DNA from: Oscillospiraceae bacterium
GTDB lineage: Bacteria; Bacillota; Clostridia; Oscillospirales; Oscillospiraceae
DNA length: 6,120 bases
Reading direction: 5' to 3'
Assembly: GCA_017624645.1 (NCBI GenBank)
Contig: JAGAMQ010000138.1
Span: 1-6,120, forward strand
The notes under the pieces were generated by a model that worked only from the letters and a program-made list of their open reading frames with translations, had not been told where the DNA came from and searched no databases. A program made the translations under genes and the position numbers. Shown one piece after another: positions 1-6,082 of the stretch (the stretch's first letter is position 1; each line of letters opens with the position of its first letter).

Positions 1-148
1 CTAGAATACCGAAGATCATGATTTCTGCCCACTTGGGGAAAAACCATAGTATCCACCTTTGCAGAAAGGATGCGATCATGCGAAAAACGATGACCCAACC
101 GCAAATATACCCCATTGTGACAACACTGTTTTCGAGATTTTTTCGAAA
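1..148. repeat. Direct repeat, copy A (partner at 520-667)
   Basis: Matches 520-667 at a constant offset of 519 bases without gaps. I count 12 mismatches in 148 positions (2, 7, 11, 14, 50, 70, 77, 78, 88, 134, 143, 145). Similarity ends abruptly after 148. The left limit is unknown because the repeat reaches the window edge. The 519-base period is exactly 173 codons, so both copies are read in the same frame. Confidence 0.92.
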
Positions 149-154
149 CAGCAT
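1..154 (-). CDS. Partial paralogue: second copy of the C-terminal half of the YlbJ-like protein, cut by the window edge
   Basis: Read on the minus strand from the ATG at 154-152, the frame stays open for 51 codons to base 1 and leaves the window. From residue 3 on, 49 residues align without gaps to residues 177-225 of the neighbouring YlbJ-like protein, with only four changes (L197V, T200M, A203S, F224I). It lacks everything before residue 177, so it starts inside the second Gate-type membrane half. A GAGGAG Shine-Dalgarno six bases upstream and the short 27-base gap after the ylbJ-like stop suggest it is translated from the same transcript. An in-frame ATG at 160-158 abuts the Shine-Dalgarno and is less likely as start. 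Seven of twelve nucleotide differences to the parent copy are silent, which hints at protein-level constraint but is too few to prove it. It may be a half-size paralogue or a decaying duplication remnant; its true end is not visible. Confidence 0.6.
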   Translation of the reverse strand, partial: MLFRKNLENSVVTMGYICGWVIVFRMIASFLQRWILWFFPKWAEIMIFGIL

Positions 155-160
155 GGGCAT

Positions 161-166
161 CTCCTC
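161..166 (-). promoter_or_regulatory. Shine-Dalgarno of the partial paralogue
   Basis: GAGGAG on the minus strand, six bases before the ATG at 154-152. It decides that start and lies outside the duplicated segment, so the copy gained a ribosome binding site that the parent sequence does not have at this point. Confidence 0.6.
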
Positions 167-181
167 GTTGCTTTTTTTTCA

Positions 182-1195
182 TTATACACCACATAACTGC
201 ATAAAGCTACCTTTTTTTGTTCTAATCGTAAAAATTGTAATCACGAGCAGTGGTATATCTATAGCCAAAATAAAAGGCACAAGTGATGATGCGTCAGTAA
301 AATGCGTAAATAAAAGGAATATTGCTGATAAAAGGATGCTGAAGCTGCAATGAAGAAGCTTTCCGGTTAAGTAAGGGATCGTTGCTTTTAGTCCGGATGT
401 GACGGAAGCGGTTTGCATATGTACACAGATACCTCCGAATGAAAAAAATGCGGAAAGAAGGAGAAACCTTGCAACGGGATCGTTTAAGGAATGTGCGGAA
501 GTACAGCCACTTGAGAGCTCAAGAAAACCAAATATCATGATTTCTGCCCACTTGGGGAAAAACCATAGAATCCACCTTTGCAGAAAGGCTGCGATAGTGC
601 GAAAAAGGATGACCCAACCGCAAATATACCCCATTGTGACAACACTGTTTTCAAGATTTTTCCTAAAGGAGGTTGGTTTGTTATTAAATTGAAAGCTGTG
701 ATGACTGGAATTTCCGGGCAATACCACACCCACGACCAAGGCTGAAAGAATATGGATGAGCCAAAGCACCCAGGGTGCCCATTTTTCCGAAAAAAGTGAG
801 CCGCCGATCCCAAATATAAATGCAGGTCCGGCATTGTTGCAAAATGCCAACATCCGCCTGGCGTCGGAGGTGGTGAGCTGACCGCTTTTCCAAGAGTTAC
901 TGACCATCTGTGCGCCTACCGGATATCCACACAAAAAACTGGAAACCATAATGGATTCACTGCCCTTTGGGATCCTTAAGAGAGTGCCCACAGGGTGCAG
1001 TAATGACAGGTCCGGTGTTTGCGCGAGCAATAATGGGGATAGAATTAAAAATGGAAATATGGCAGGAATGACTGTGCGCAAGCACAGATCAATACCTCCA
1101 GAAACACCTGAAATGGCGCATTTTACATCCAGGATCAATATTAGGAATATGGAGAATAATGCAAACCAAGAAAAAAGACGCTTCTGCTTTCCCAT
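182..1195 (-). CDS. ylbJ: YlbJ/SpoVV-like sporulation integral membrane protein (nucleoside-recognition Gate domain family)
   Basis: 337-residue polytopic membrane protein. Hydrophobic segments are seen near residues 8-27, 38-58, 144-160, 186-206, 244-260, 280-297 and 304-324. Family-like motifs are the GYPVGAQ segment (90-96), CNNAGPAFIFG (119-129) and the second-half GF-E-S-G pattern (223-230). In B. subtilis, YlbJ (renamed SpoVV) is a sigma-E-controlled mother-cell protein needed to move dipicolinic acid across the outer forespore membrane; I infer a similar role from resemblance. It is shorter than the Bacillus protein (about 400 residues). The start at 1195 is chosen over an in-frame ATG at 1252 because AGAGGTGA lies five bases ahead and the extra N-terminus looks like non-coding sequence. 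It is divergent from yqfC, and a duplicated part of it follows downstream. A general Gate-domain transporter of other substrate is the main alternative. Confidence 0.78.
   Translation of the reverse strand: MGKQKRLFSWFALFSIFLILILDVKCAISGVSGGIDLCLRTVIPAIFPFLILSPLLLAQTPDLSLLHPVGTLLRIPKGSESIMVSSFLCGYPVGAQMVSNSWKSGQLTTSDARRMLAFCNNAGPAFIFGIGGSLFSEKWAPWVLWLIHILSALVVGVVLPGNSSHHSFQFNNKPTSFRKNLENSVVTMGYICGWVILFRTIAAFLQRWILWFFPKWAEIMIFGFLELSSGCTSAHSLNDPVARFLLLSAFFSFGGICVHMQTASVTSGLKATIPYLTGKLLHCSFSILLSAIFLLFTHFTDASSLVPFILAIDIPLLVITIFTIRTKKGSFMQLCGV
520..667. repeat. Direct repeat, copy B (partner at 1-148), inside the ylbJ-like gene
   Basis: This is the parent-like copy. It encodes residues 177-225 of the YlbJ-like protein on the minus strand and aligns base for base with 1-148. 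Further similarity below 520 presumably pairs with sequence left of the window and cannot be checked here. Confidence 0.92.
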
Positions 1196-1200
1196 GTAGA

Positions 1201-1208
1201 TCACCTCT
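1201..1208 (-). promoter_or_regulatory. Shine-Dalgarno of the ylbJ-like gene
   Basis: AGAGGTGA on the minus strand, five bases before the ATG at 1195-1193. It fixes this start against the upstream in-frame ATG at 1252. Confidence 0.75.
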
Positions 1209-1212
1209 GTGA

Positions 1213-1241
1213 AATTTATGCACAGACAGAAAAATATATCC
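1213..1241 (-). promoter_or_regulatory. Candidate sigma-E-like promoter for the ylbJ-like gene (weak)
   Basis: On the minus strand GGATATA (1241-1235) and CATAAATT (1220-1213) are separated by 14 bases. This resembles the B. subtilis sigma-E pattern (KMATATT, about 14-15 bases, CATACAMT) with mismatches in both boxes. The expected start of transcription would fall around 1206, inside the Shine-Dalgarno, giving a very short leader, which lowers confidence. The whole 1196-1279 gap must also contain the yqfC promoter on the other strand; CATATGCT at 1250-1257 is a possible -10 there but I find no well-spaced -35. Confidence 0.22.
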
Positions 1242-1265
1242 GGCAAATGCATATGCTTTCTAAAA

Positions 1266-1272
1266 AAGGGGG
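1266..1272 (+). promoter_or_regulatory. Shine-Dalgarno of yqfC
   Basis: AAGGGGG, seven bases before the ATG at 1280. It decides that start against an in-frame ATG at 1247. Confidence 0.7.
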
Positions 1273-1279
1273 CGTAATA

Positions 1280-1561
1280 ATGCGACGGAATAAAAATTTA
1301 CTGAACCGATTGCCGGGGATAACAGATCTTCCGGCAGAACCTATTCCGGGACAGCCGGTGCTTGAGTTACTGGGAGATAACAGAGTTTTGATCGAAAAAC
1401 ATCGAGGGGTATGGCAATACAGTTGCCAATGTGTTTCTGTGGGTACGGCATTTGGTTCGGTGTGTGTTTGCGGCAATTCGCTGGAGCTGATGCACATGTC
1501 TAAAGAACAGTTGGTAATTTCCGGAAAGATAGATAGTATTGCGGTGTGCAGGAAAGGCTGA
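1280..1561 (+). CDS. yqfC: YqfC, YabP/YqfC family sporulation protein
   Basis: 93 residues, the same length as I recall for B. subtilis YqfC. The family core is visible: the IEKHRG segment (38-43), a glycine-turn region around residues 55-65, and SGKIDSI near the C-terminus (81-87). The protein looks all-beta with no signal peptide or membrane segment. YqfC has been tied to sporulation in Bacillus, but its biochemical role is unknown. It leads the operon and is separated from yqfD by only two bases; the pair is conserved, and YqfC may work with the membrane protein YqfD. Unusual here are two CxC motifs (C49/C51 and C62/C64) on what look like adjacent strands, plus C90. The start is set by the Shine-Dalgarno at 1266-1272. 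Confidence 0.9.
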   Translation: MRRNKNLLNRLPGITDLPAEPIPGQPVLELLGDNRVLIEKHRGVWQYSCQCVSVGTAFGSVCVCGNSLELMHMSKEQLVISGKIDSIAVCRKG

Positions 1562-1563
1562 TT

Positions 1564-2754
1564 ATGGATTGGAACGATATGAACGGAACCCTGACAGTAG
1601 AGATCGTAAGTGCGTCGACCGCGGATATGATGACTGCGGTGGTAAATGCCGGGGTCAGACTTCGGGATGTGTACGAAGTTGATCTGCTGACCGTTCGGGC
1701 GTGCGTTGCAAGGGAAGAGTATCATCAACTGAAAAGAATTCTGAAGAAACGGGGAGAGAGTTGTAAACAGATAGCAAAAACCGGGGTGTATTGGAAGCTG
1801 CGTCACTGGCTGCACAGACCGGTTTTAGTCACTGGCTTTTTGATTTTGTTCTTCGCATCACTGTATTTGCCCACCAGAGTGCTGTTTGTACAGGTGGAGG
1901 GAAATGATACGGTTCCTGCTCATCAAATATTGGAGAAGGCGGAAACCTGTGGGATTCGCATGTGGGCATCCAGAGCCGAGGTCCGCAGTGAAAAGATGAA
2001 AAACCGACTTCTTATGTCGATTCCTCAGCTAAAATGGGCGGGAATCAATACAAAAGGCTGTACTGCTGTGATTAGCGTTATAGAACGGCAGACGGCACCG
2101 GAAGAAATACATACTGCCGCCCCCAAACGAATCGTAGCGGCAAGAGATGGCGTTGTTGAGGACATCACTGTCACAAAAGGTTTTCCCCTTTGTAAAGTGG
2201 GGCAAGCTGTTGCAAAGGGGCAGGTGCTGGTTTCTCCTTACACGGATTGTGGAATATCTATCAAAATAACGGACGTGGAAGCAGAGATTATGGCTGTGAC
2301 CAGCAGAGAGGTTTGTGTTAAAACTATGTTTCCCACTGTTTTAAAGGGTGAAATAAATGAGGAAGTGCTCTCTGTCAGTATCGTAATTGGAAAAAATAAG
2401 ATAAAATTATGTAAAGGGAGTGGAAATTGCAGTGGTGTTTGTGATAAGATATATACGGAAAATTATTTGAAGCTACCGGGAGGGTTTCATCTGCCTGTTG
2501 GAATCATTACGGAAAGGACCCTTTGCCGGGAGACTGAATCCAGAGACATGTTCTGGCAGGCGGATGATTCCCTTGTGCAGTCCCTGGCTGAGGGGTATTT
2601 GAATAATGAAATGGTATGTGGCAGGATACTCTCAAAAAATACGAAAGTGCATTACGGTCCCAACGGACTGTTGATGGAGGGCAAATATTCCTGCCTGGAA
2701 ATGATTGGAAAACTACAGGATGAGGAGATCGTTCTATATGAGCAGAGAGGTTGA
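1564..2754 (+). CDS. yqfD: YqfD, sporulation membrane protein
   Basis: 396 residues, close to the usual family length of about 400. In order: a soluble N-terminal domain (1-80), one transmembrane helix at about 86-103, then a large domain expected outside the membrane. The latter opens with a POTRA/FtsQ-like pattern (VLFVQVEGN at 107-114 and following I-EKAE-CGI) and continues with a beta-rich part containing the GVVEDITVTKG segment (196-206) and the LPGGFHLPVGI segment (304-314) typical of YqfD. In B. subtilis yqfD is sigma-E controlled and affects sporulation; mechanism unknown. Three cysteines at 283, 289 and 293 sit in a variable stretch. Start: ATG at 1564 with AGGAAAGG at 1550-1557, rather than an in-frame GTG at 1546 inside yqfC. 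The last 17 bases overlap phoH, implying translational coupling. Confidence 0.93.
   Translation: MDWNDMNGTLTVEIVSASTADMMTAVVNAGVRLRDVYEVDLLTVRACVAREEYHQLKRILKKRGESCKQIAKTGVYWKLRHWLHRPVLVTGFLILFFASLYLPTRVLFVQVEGNDTVPAHQILEKAETCGIRMWASRAEVRSEKMKNRLLMSIPQLKWAGINTKGCTAVISVIERQTAPEEIHTAAPKRIVAARDGVVEDITVTKGFPLCKVGQAVAKGQVLVSPYTDCGISIKITDVEAEIMAVTSREVCVKTMFPTVLKGEINEEVLSVSIVIGKNKIKLCKGSGNCSGVCDKIYTENYLKLPGGFHLPVGIITERTLCRETESRDMFWQADDSLVQSLAEGYLNNEMVCGRILSKNTKVHYGPNGLLMEGKYSCLEMIGKLQDEEIVLYEQRG
2722..2727 (+). promoter_or_regulatory. Shine-Dalgarno of phoH, inside yqfD
   Basis: GAGGAG ten bases before the ATG at 2738, lying in the last codons of yqfD. It supports the short overlap start of phoH and coupling with yqfD translation. 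Confidence 0.6.
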
Positions 2755-3754
2755 GCGGTTGGTAAATGCGGACAGGGTAGAGGATCTGATCTCTGTCTTT
2801 GGCTCCTTTGATGAAAACATTCGCAGAATTGAGGAAGCGTTGTCTGTAACGATCATCAACCGTGGCACAGACCTGAAGGTAAGTGGTGAGGAAGAGGCGG
2901 TAGACAAGGCAGTGAACACCTTGGATGGTCTGTTGGCGCTGGCCTCCAAGGGCGAGTGCATCGATGAGCAAAGAGTGCGGTATTTGATCACCCTGGTAAA
3001 AGAGGGCAATGACGCACAGGTTGCGCAAATGGCAAAGGATGTTGTTTGCATCACAGCAAAGGGAAAACCCATTAAGGCAAAAACCGTAGGACAGCAAAGC
3101 TATATGAAAGCGATCATGAAAAATACGGTTACCATTGGCGTAGGTCCTGCAGGCACCGGCAAGACGTATCTTGCGGTTGCCGCTGCAGTTGCCGCGTTTC
3201 GTGAGCGAACTGTCAACCGGATCATTTTGACCAGACCGGCAGTGGAGGCTGGGGAACGACTGGGTTTTCTGCCCGGTGATCTGCAAAACAAGGTGGATCC
3301 GTATCTGCGCCCACTGTACGATGCTTTGTATGACATGCTTGGAGCGGAAACCTTCCAAAAGTATCAGGAGAGGGGTTCTATCGAAGTTGCACCCTTGGCA
3401 TATATGCGGGGAAGAACCTTGGATGATAGCTTTATCATTCTGGATGAAGCCCAGAATACCACCCGGGAACAAATGAAAATGTTTTTGACACGCCTTGGTT
3501 TTGGTTCCAAAATTGTTATCACCGGTGATGTAACACAGATCGACTTGCCGGGGGATAAGGTTTCGGGACTGAAGGACGCGCTTCGGGTACTGGAGGGTGT
3601 TAAGGATATTGCCATCTGTCGCCTTACTTCTGCGGATGTTGTACGACATGCGTTGGTGCAGGAAATCATTAATGCTTATGAAAGGGCGGACAAAAAAGCG
3701 GAGAAAAAGCCGGCTATCACCGGCGTGAAAGGACAGTATAAAAGGAAGAGATAA
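2738..3754 (+). CDS. phoH: PhoH family P-loop ATPase
   Basis: 338 residues, normal for the chromosomal PhoH/YbeZ group. The N-terminal 65 residues form the KH-like region of this group. The ATPase core shows Walker A GPAGTGKT (136-143), the PGDLQNKVDPY segment (179-189), Walker B FIILDEAQN (232-240), TGDVTQIDLP (262-271) and the conserved C-terminal DVVRHALVQEII (300-311). PhoH proteins resemble the helicase/ATPase core of RNA helicases, and in many bacteria they sit beside ybeY, suggesting a shared role in RNA or ribosome maturation. Here ybeY begins one base after the stop. The start at 2738 is chosen because GAGGAG lies at 2722-2727, ten bases upstream; in-frame ATG 2720 and TTG 2705 within yqfD have poorer support. 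The C-terminal tail (316-338) is lysine/arginine rich. Confidence 0.96.
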   Translation: MSREVERLVNADRVEDLISVFGSFDENIRRIEEALSVTIINRGTDLKVSGEEEAVDKAVNTLDGLLALASKGECIDEQRVRYLITLVKEGNDAQVAQMAKDVVCITAKGKPIKAKTVGQQSYMKAIMKNTVTIGVGPAGTGKTYLAVAAAVAAFRERTVNRIILTRPAVEAGERLGFLPGDLQNKVDPYLRPLYDALYDMLGAETFQKYQERGSIEVAPLAYMRGRTLDDSFIILDEAQNTTREQMKMFLTRLGFGSKIVITGDVTQIDLPGDKVSGLKDALRVLEGVKDIAICRLTSADVVRHALVQEIINAYERADKKAEKKPAITGVKGQYKRKR

Positions 3755-3755
3755 T

Positions 3756-4256
3756 ATGCAGAAGATAAAACTGAATCTTTCGTTTGACTGCTTTACAGTA
3801 AAGCGGTTTGCCATCACCGGCATCCTTCGTAGATGCATTGCTGCTGCTTTGGTACAGCAGGGCGTATCTGCGCCCTGTGAGATCAATGTGCTGATTACCA
3901 ATGACGAGGGAATCCACGCCATTAACCGCGCCAGCCGGAATATCGATGCCCCTACAGATGTACTAAGCTTTCCTATGTTTTCTTTTGAACCGGGGAAATT
4001 TCCCAAAGATTGGGAGGATTGTCTAGATCCGGAAACCGGACTATGTCCCTTGGGGGATATGGCGATTTCGTTGGAAAGAGCCGAGGCCCAGGCGAAGCAG
4101 TTCGGTCATTCCCTACGCAGAGAGGTTGGGTATTTAACGATACATTCTGTTCTTCACCTTTTGGGATACGACCATTTGGATGAAGGTCCCCAGAAGGCAC
4201 AGATGCGTCAGGAAGAAGAAAAAATCATCGCTGCGATTCCCGGCATGCAACGCTAA
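3756..4256 (+). CDS. ybeY: YbeY, endoribonuclease for rRNA maturation
   Basis: 166 residues, a usual length. The zinc site of the UPF0054 family is present as HSVLHLLGYDH (130-140), with zinc ligands H130, H134 and H140. Other conserved parts are the NRASRNIDAPTDVLSFP segment (57-73), with the invariant arginine at 61, and LGDMAIS (99-105). YbeY is a single-strand-specific RNase involved in 16S rRNA 3' end processing and 70S quality control in E. coli, and it is highly conserved. The start ATG is one base after the phoH stop, with AAGGA at 3742-3746. The neighbours phoH and era are known genetic or physical partners of YbeY in other bacteria, which supports a joint ribosome-assembly role. The serine at 131 in place of the glycine of some family members does not touch a metal ligand. 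Confidence 0.96.
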   Translation: MQKIKLNLSFDCFTVKRFAITGILRRCIAAALVQQGVSAPCEINVLITNDEGIHAINRASRNIDAPTDVLSFPMFSFEPGKFPKDWEDCLDPETGLCPLGDMAISLERAEAQAKQFGHSLRREVGYLTIHSVLHLLGYDHLDEGPQKAQMRQEEEKIIAAIPGMQR

Positions 4257-4277
4257 AGAGGAAAAGGAGAAATTAAC

Positions 4278-5165
4278 ATGGCAACAAAGACCGCTATGAT
4301 CACAATTGCAGGCAGACCCAACGTAGGAAAGTCTACCCTTACAAATTACTTAGTGGGGGAGAAGATCGCTATTGTTTCCAATAAGCCCCAGACCACCCGA
4401 AACCGCATTTGCGGAGTGGTGACCAGAGGCAACACCCAGTTCGTCTTTGTGGATACCCCCGGCTTCCACAAGCCCCGGACCAAGCTGGGAGATTACATGG
4501 TAAATGTGGCAAAAAGCTCTATTGCCGATGTGGATCTGACGATTCTGGTGGTGGAGCCTATTGCGTCTGTAGGCCCTCAGGAGCAAGGCCTTTTGGAACA
4601 ATTGCGTGCGAAGAAGTGCCCCGCTGTGTTGGCAATCAATAAGATTGATACGGTTGAGAAGGACGTACTGCTCTCGGTCATGGATGTTTATTCCAGAGAA
4701 TTTCCTTTTGTATCGATTATTCCTATTTCAGCAAAAACCGGTGACGGTGTGGATGCCCTACTGACAGAGTGCGGGAAATACGCCGTGGATAGTCCGTTCC
4801 TCTTCCCGGAAGATTGTACTACAGATCAGCCGGAGCGTCAGGTGATGGCGGAGATCATCCGGGAGAAGCTTCTGTGGTGCCTGGACCGGGAGATCCCCCA
4901 CGGCACCGCTGTGGAGATCACGAAGTTCTCTGAACGTGATAACGGCATCATCGATATTGACGCAACGATCTTTTGTGAGAAGGCCAGCCATAAGGGCATC
5001 ATTATCGGTAAACGGGGAGAAATGCTGAAGAAAATCTCCACAATGGCCCGTATCGACTGTGAAAAGTTTATGGGTACACAGGTTTACTTAACCACATGGG
5101 TCAAATATAAGGAGAACTGGCGTGACAGTGATTTCCTTGTCCGCAACTTTGGGTACAGTGAATAA
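4278..5165 (+). CDS. era: Era, ribosome-assembly GTPase
   Basis: 295 residues, full length for Era. GTPase motifs are G1 GRPNVGKS (12-19), G2 at T39/T40 in QTTR, G3 DTPG (59-62), G4 NKID (121-124) and G5 SAK (151-153). The C-terminal KH domain has the IIIGKRG loop (241-247) followed by a helix, and the protein ends with the WVKYKENWRD pattern (274-283) expected of Era. Era binds the 3' end of 16S rRNA near the anti-Shine-Dalgarno sequence and promotes 30S subunit maturation in the cytoplasm. AAGGAG at 4264-4269 lies eight bases before the ATG. It follows ybeY by 21 bases; dgkA and cdd, which lie between these genes in B. subtilis, are absent. Its base composition looks richer in GC than yqfC and yqfD, in keeping with stronger expression. 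Confidence 0.98.
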   Translation: MATKTAMITIAGRPNVGKSTLTNYLVGEKIAIVSNKPQTTRNRICGVVTRGNTQFVFVDTPGFHKPRTKLGDYMVNVAKSSIADVDLTILVVEPIASVGPQEQGLLEQLRAKKCPAVLAINKIDTVEKDVLLSVMDVYSREFPFVSIIPISAKTGDGVDALLTECGKYAVDSPFLFPEDCTTDQPERQVMAEIIREKLLWCLDREIPHGTAVEITKFSERDNGIIDIDATIFCEKASHKGIIIGKRGEMLKKISTMARIDCEKFMGTQVYLTTWVKYKENWRDSDFLVRNFGYSE

Positions 5166-5206
5166 TTTCCACGGTTAATGCGCCCTCAACTGCAAAACCT
5201 ATTTGC

Positions 5207-5213
5207 GGGAGGG
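5207..5213 (+). promoter_or_regulatory. Shine-Dalgarno of the yqzL-like gene
   Basis: GGGAGGG, seven bases before the ATG at 5221. It is the main non-homology support that this very short frame is translated. No promoter or hairpin was seen in the 55-base gap after era. Confidence 0.65.
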
Positions 5214-5220
5214 AAGCAGG

Positions 5221-5364
5221 ATGAACAAGGAAACCGCGTGGGAACTTTTTTGGAATACCGGTGCGCCGGAGGCCTATTTGCTGTACAACATGCTTAATCA
5301 CAGGGAGGAACCCTATGTACCTGACGATTCAAGGGCTGGTACTTCGTGTAACGATATACAATGA
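5221..5364 (+). CDS. yqzL: YqzL-like small protein
   Basis: 47 codons. The N-terminal half carries the pattern W-x-LF-x-x-TG-x-P-x-AYLLYN (residues 7-23), which I recognise from the small YqzL proteins that lie between era and recO in Bacillus and relatives; the position here is the same. No function is known for YqzL. The protein has no membrane helix or signal peptide; the N-terminal part is probably a short helical segment with aromatic residues. The last 16 codons overlap the start of recO in another frame and look unconserved. A strong Shine-Dalgarno precedes the ATG. The gene is easily missed because of its size. The overlap of 50 bases suggests that its translation influences recO initiation. 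Confidence 0.8.
   Translation: MNKETAWELFWNTGAPEAYLLYNMLNHREEPYVPDDSRAGTSCNDIQ
5302..5308 (+). promoter_or_regulatory. Shine-Dalgarno of recO, inside yqzL
   Basis: AGGGAGG, six bases before the ATG at 5315. It fixes the recO start against an in-frame alternative start codon at 5261, whose extra 18 residues do not look like RecO. Confidence 0.75.
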
Positions 5365-6064
5365 TACGGATGCGCTTTTGACGGTACTGTCGCGCAATCA
5401 CGGCAAGCTTATGGTTAAAGCAAGGGGTCTGCGACGGAAGAACAGCCCCCTTGCCGGTGCTTGTCAGCTGCTGACATATTCGGAATTTATTCTGTTTGCT
5501 TATAAGGGCATGTACACGATCAATGAAGCACATCCTTTGGAGTTTTTCCACGGCCTTCGTAAGGACCTGGTGAAACTTTCGCTGGGTACATATTTTGCAC
5601 AGGTTGCGGATGTCCTCAGTCAGGAGGATATGCCTACCGGAGAACTGCAATCTCTTACATTAAACAGCCTGTACGCGTTGGACAAGCTGTCGATCCCCCT
5701 TTCACAGATCAAGGCTGCCTTTGAACTCCGGGCGGCGTGTATTGCCGGTTATTATCCTGAACTTCACGGATGCTACCGCTGTAATGAGCCTTTTCCGGAT
5801 CGCTTCAATGTTTCTGAGGGACGGCTGGAATGTGGTAGGTGCAGGGAAGAGGGATATTCGGGATTGAGGATGCCGGTGACACCGGGGGGGGTGGATGCCA
5901 TGCGGTATATTTGTTCATGCGATGGTCAGAAGGTGTTTTCATTCCGTGCCGGGGAATCGACCCTGGATGTCCTTGCACAGCTTTGTGAAGTGTATCTTGC
6001 CACTCAATTGGAGCAAGGCTTTTCAACACTGGATTTTTACAAATCACTGCAAATGGGTCAGTGA
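5315..6064 (+). CDS. recO: RecO, DNA repair protein
   Basis: 249 residues, normal for RecO. The N-terminal OB-fold runs from residue 1 to about 78, with the usual opening (QGLVLRVTIYNDTDALLTVL, 6-25) and a basic stretch KARGLRRKNSPL (35-46). A helical domain follows, holding a four-cysteine zinc finger C153-x2-C156 and C173-x2-C176, as in Gram-positive and Deinococcus RecO. With RecF and RecR, RecO loads RecA onto SSB-coated single-stranded DNA and anneals complementary strands. The first 50 bases overlap yqzL in a different frame. A run of eight G at 5884-5891 (P190-G191-G192-V193) keeps the frame here but is a spot prone to slippage or sequencing error. A new gene starts 18 bases after the stop. 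Confidence 0.96.
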   Translation: MYLTIQGLVLRVTIYNDTDALLTVLSRNHGKLMVKARGLRRKNSPLAGACQLLTYSEFILFAYKGMYTINEAHPLEFFHGLRKDLVKLSLGTYFAQVADVLSQEDMPTGELQSLTLNSLYALDKLSIPLSQIKAAFELRAACIAGYYPELHGCYRCNEPFPDRFNVSEGRLECGRCREEGYSGLRMPVTPGGVDAMRYICSCDGQKVFSFRAGESTLDVLAQLCEVYLATQLEQGFSTLDFYKSLQMGQ

Positions 6065-6082
6065 TGGATTTGGGAGAGAAAC

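Noticed and set aside
172..179. Run of eight T on the plus strand after the ylbJ-like gene, considered as a terminator
   Set aside because: The gene is read on the minus strand, where the run is A, and no GC-rich hairpin precedes it. It therefore does not end ylbJ transcription.
18..353. Plus-strand open frames at 18-353 and 399-692 that share nearly the same sequence
   Set aside because: The similarity comes from the direct repeat. Both are antisense to the membrane protein reading frames, whose translation is clearly hydrophobic and family-like.
1249..1256. GCATATGC palindrome in the divergent gap as an operator
   Set aside because: An eight-base AT-rich palindrome is expected by chance, it extends only with a mismatch, and no second site is present.
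1216..1815. A 199-codon open frame on the minus strand across yqfC and the start of yqfD
   Set aside because: It is antisense to two recognisable genes, covers the divergent promoter gap, and its product looks like random composition.
2188..2205. Inverted repeat with CCCC and GGGG arms in yqfD
   Set aside because: It has an interrupted stem, lies in the middle of conserved coding sequence and has no T run; it is most likely incidental to codon choice.
2507..4006. A 499-codon open frame on the minus strand
   Set aside because: It lies fully antisense to the end of yqfD, all of phoH and part of ybeY, which have clear motifs. Its translation shows no coherent domain and it has no convincing ribosome binding site.
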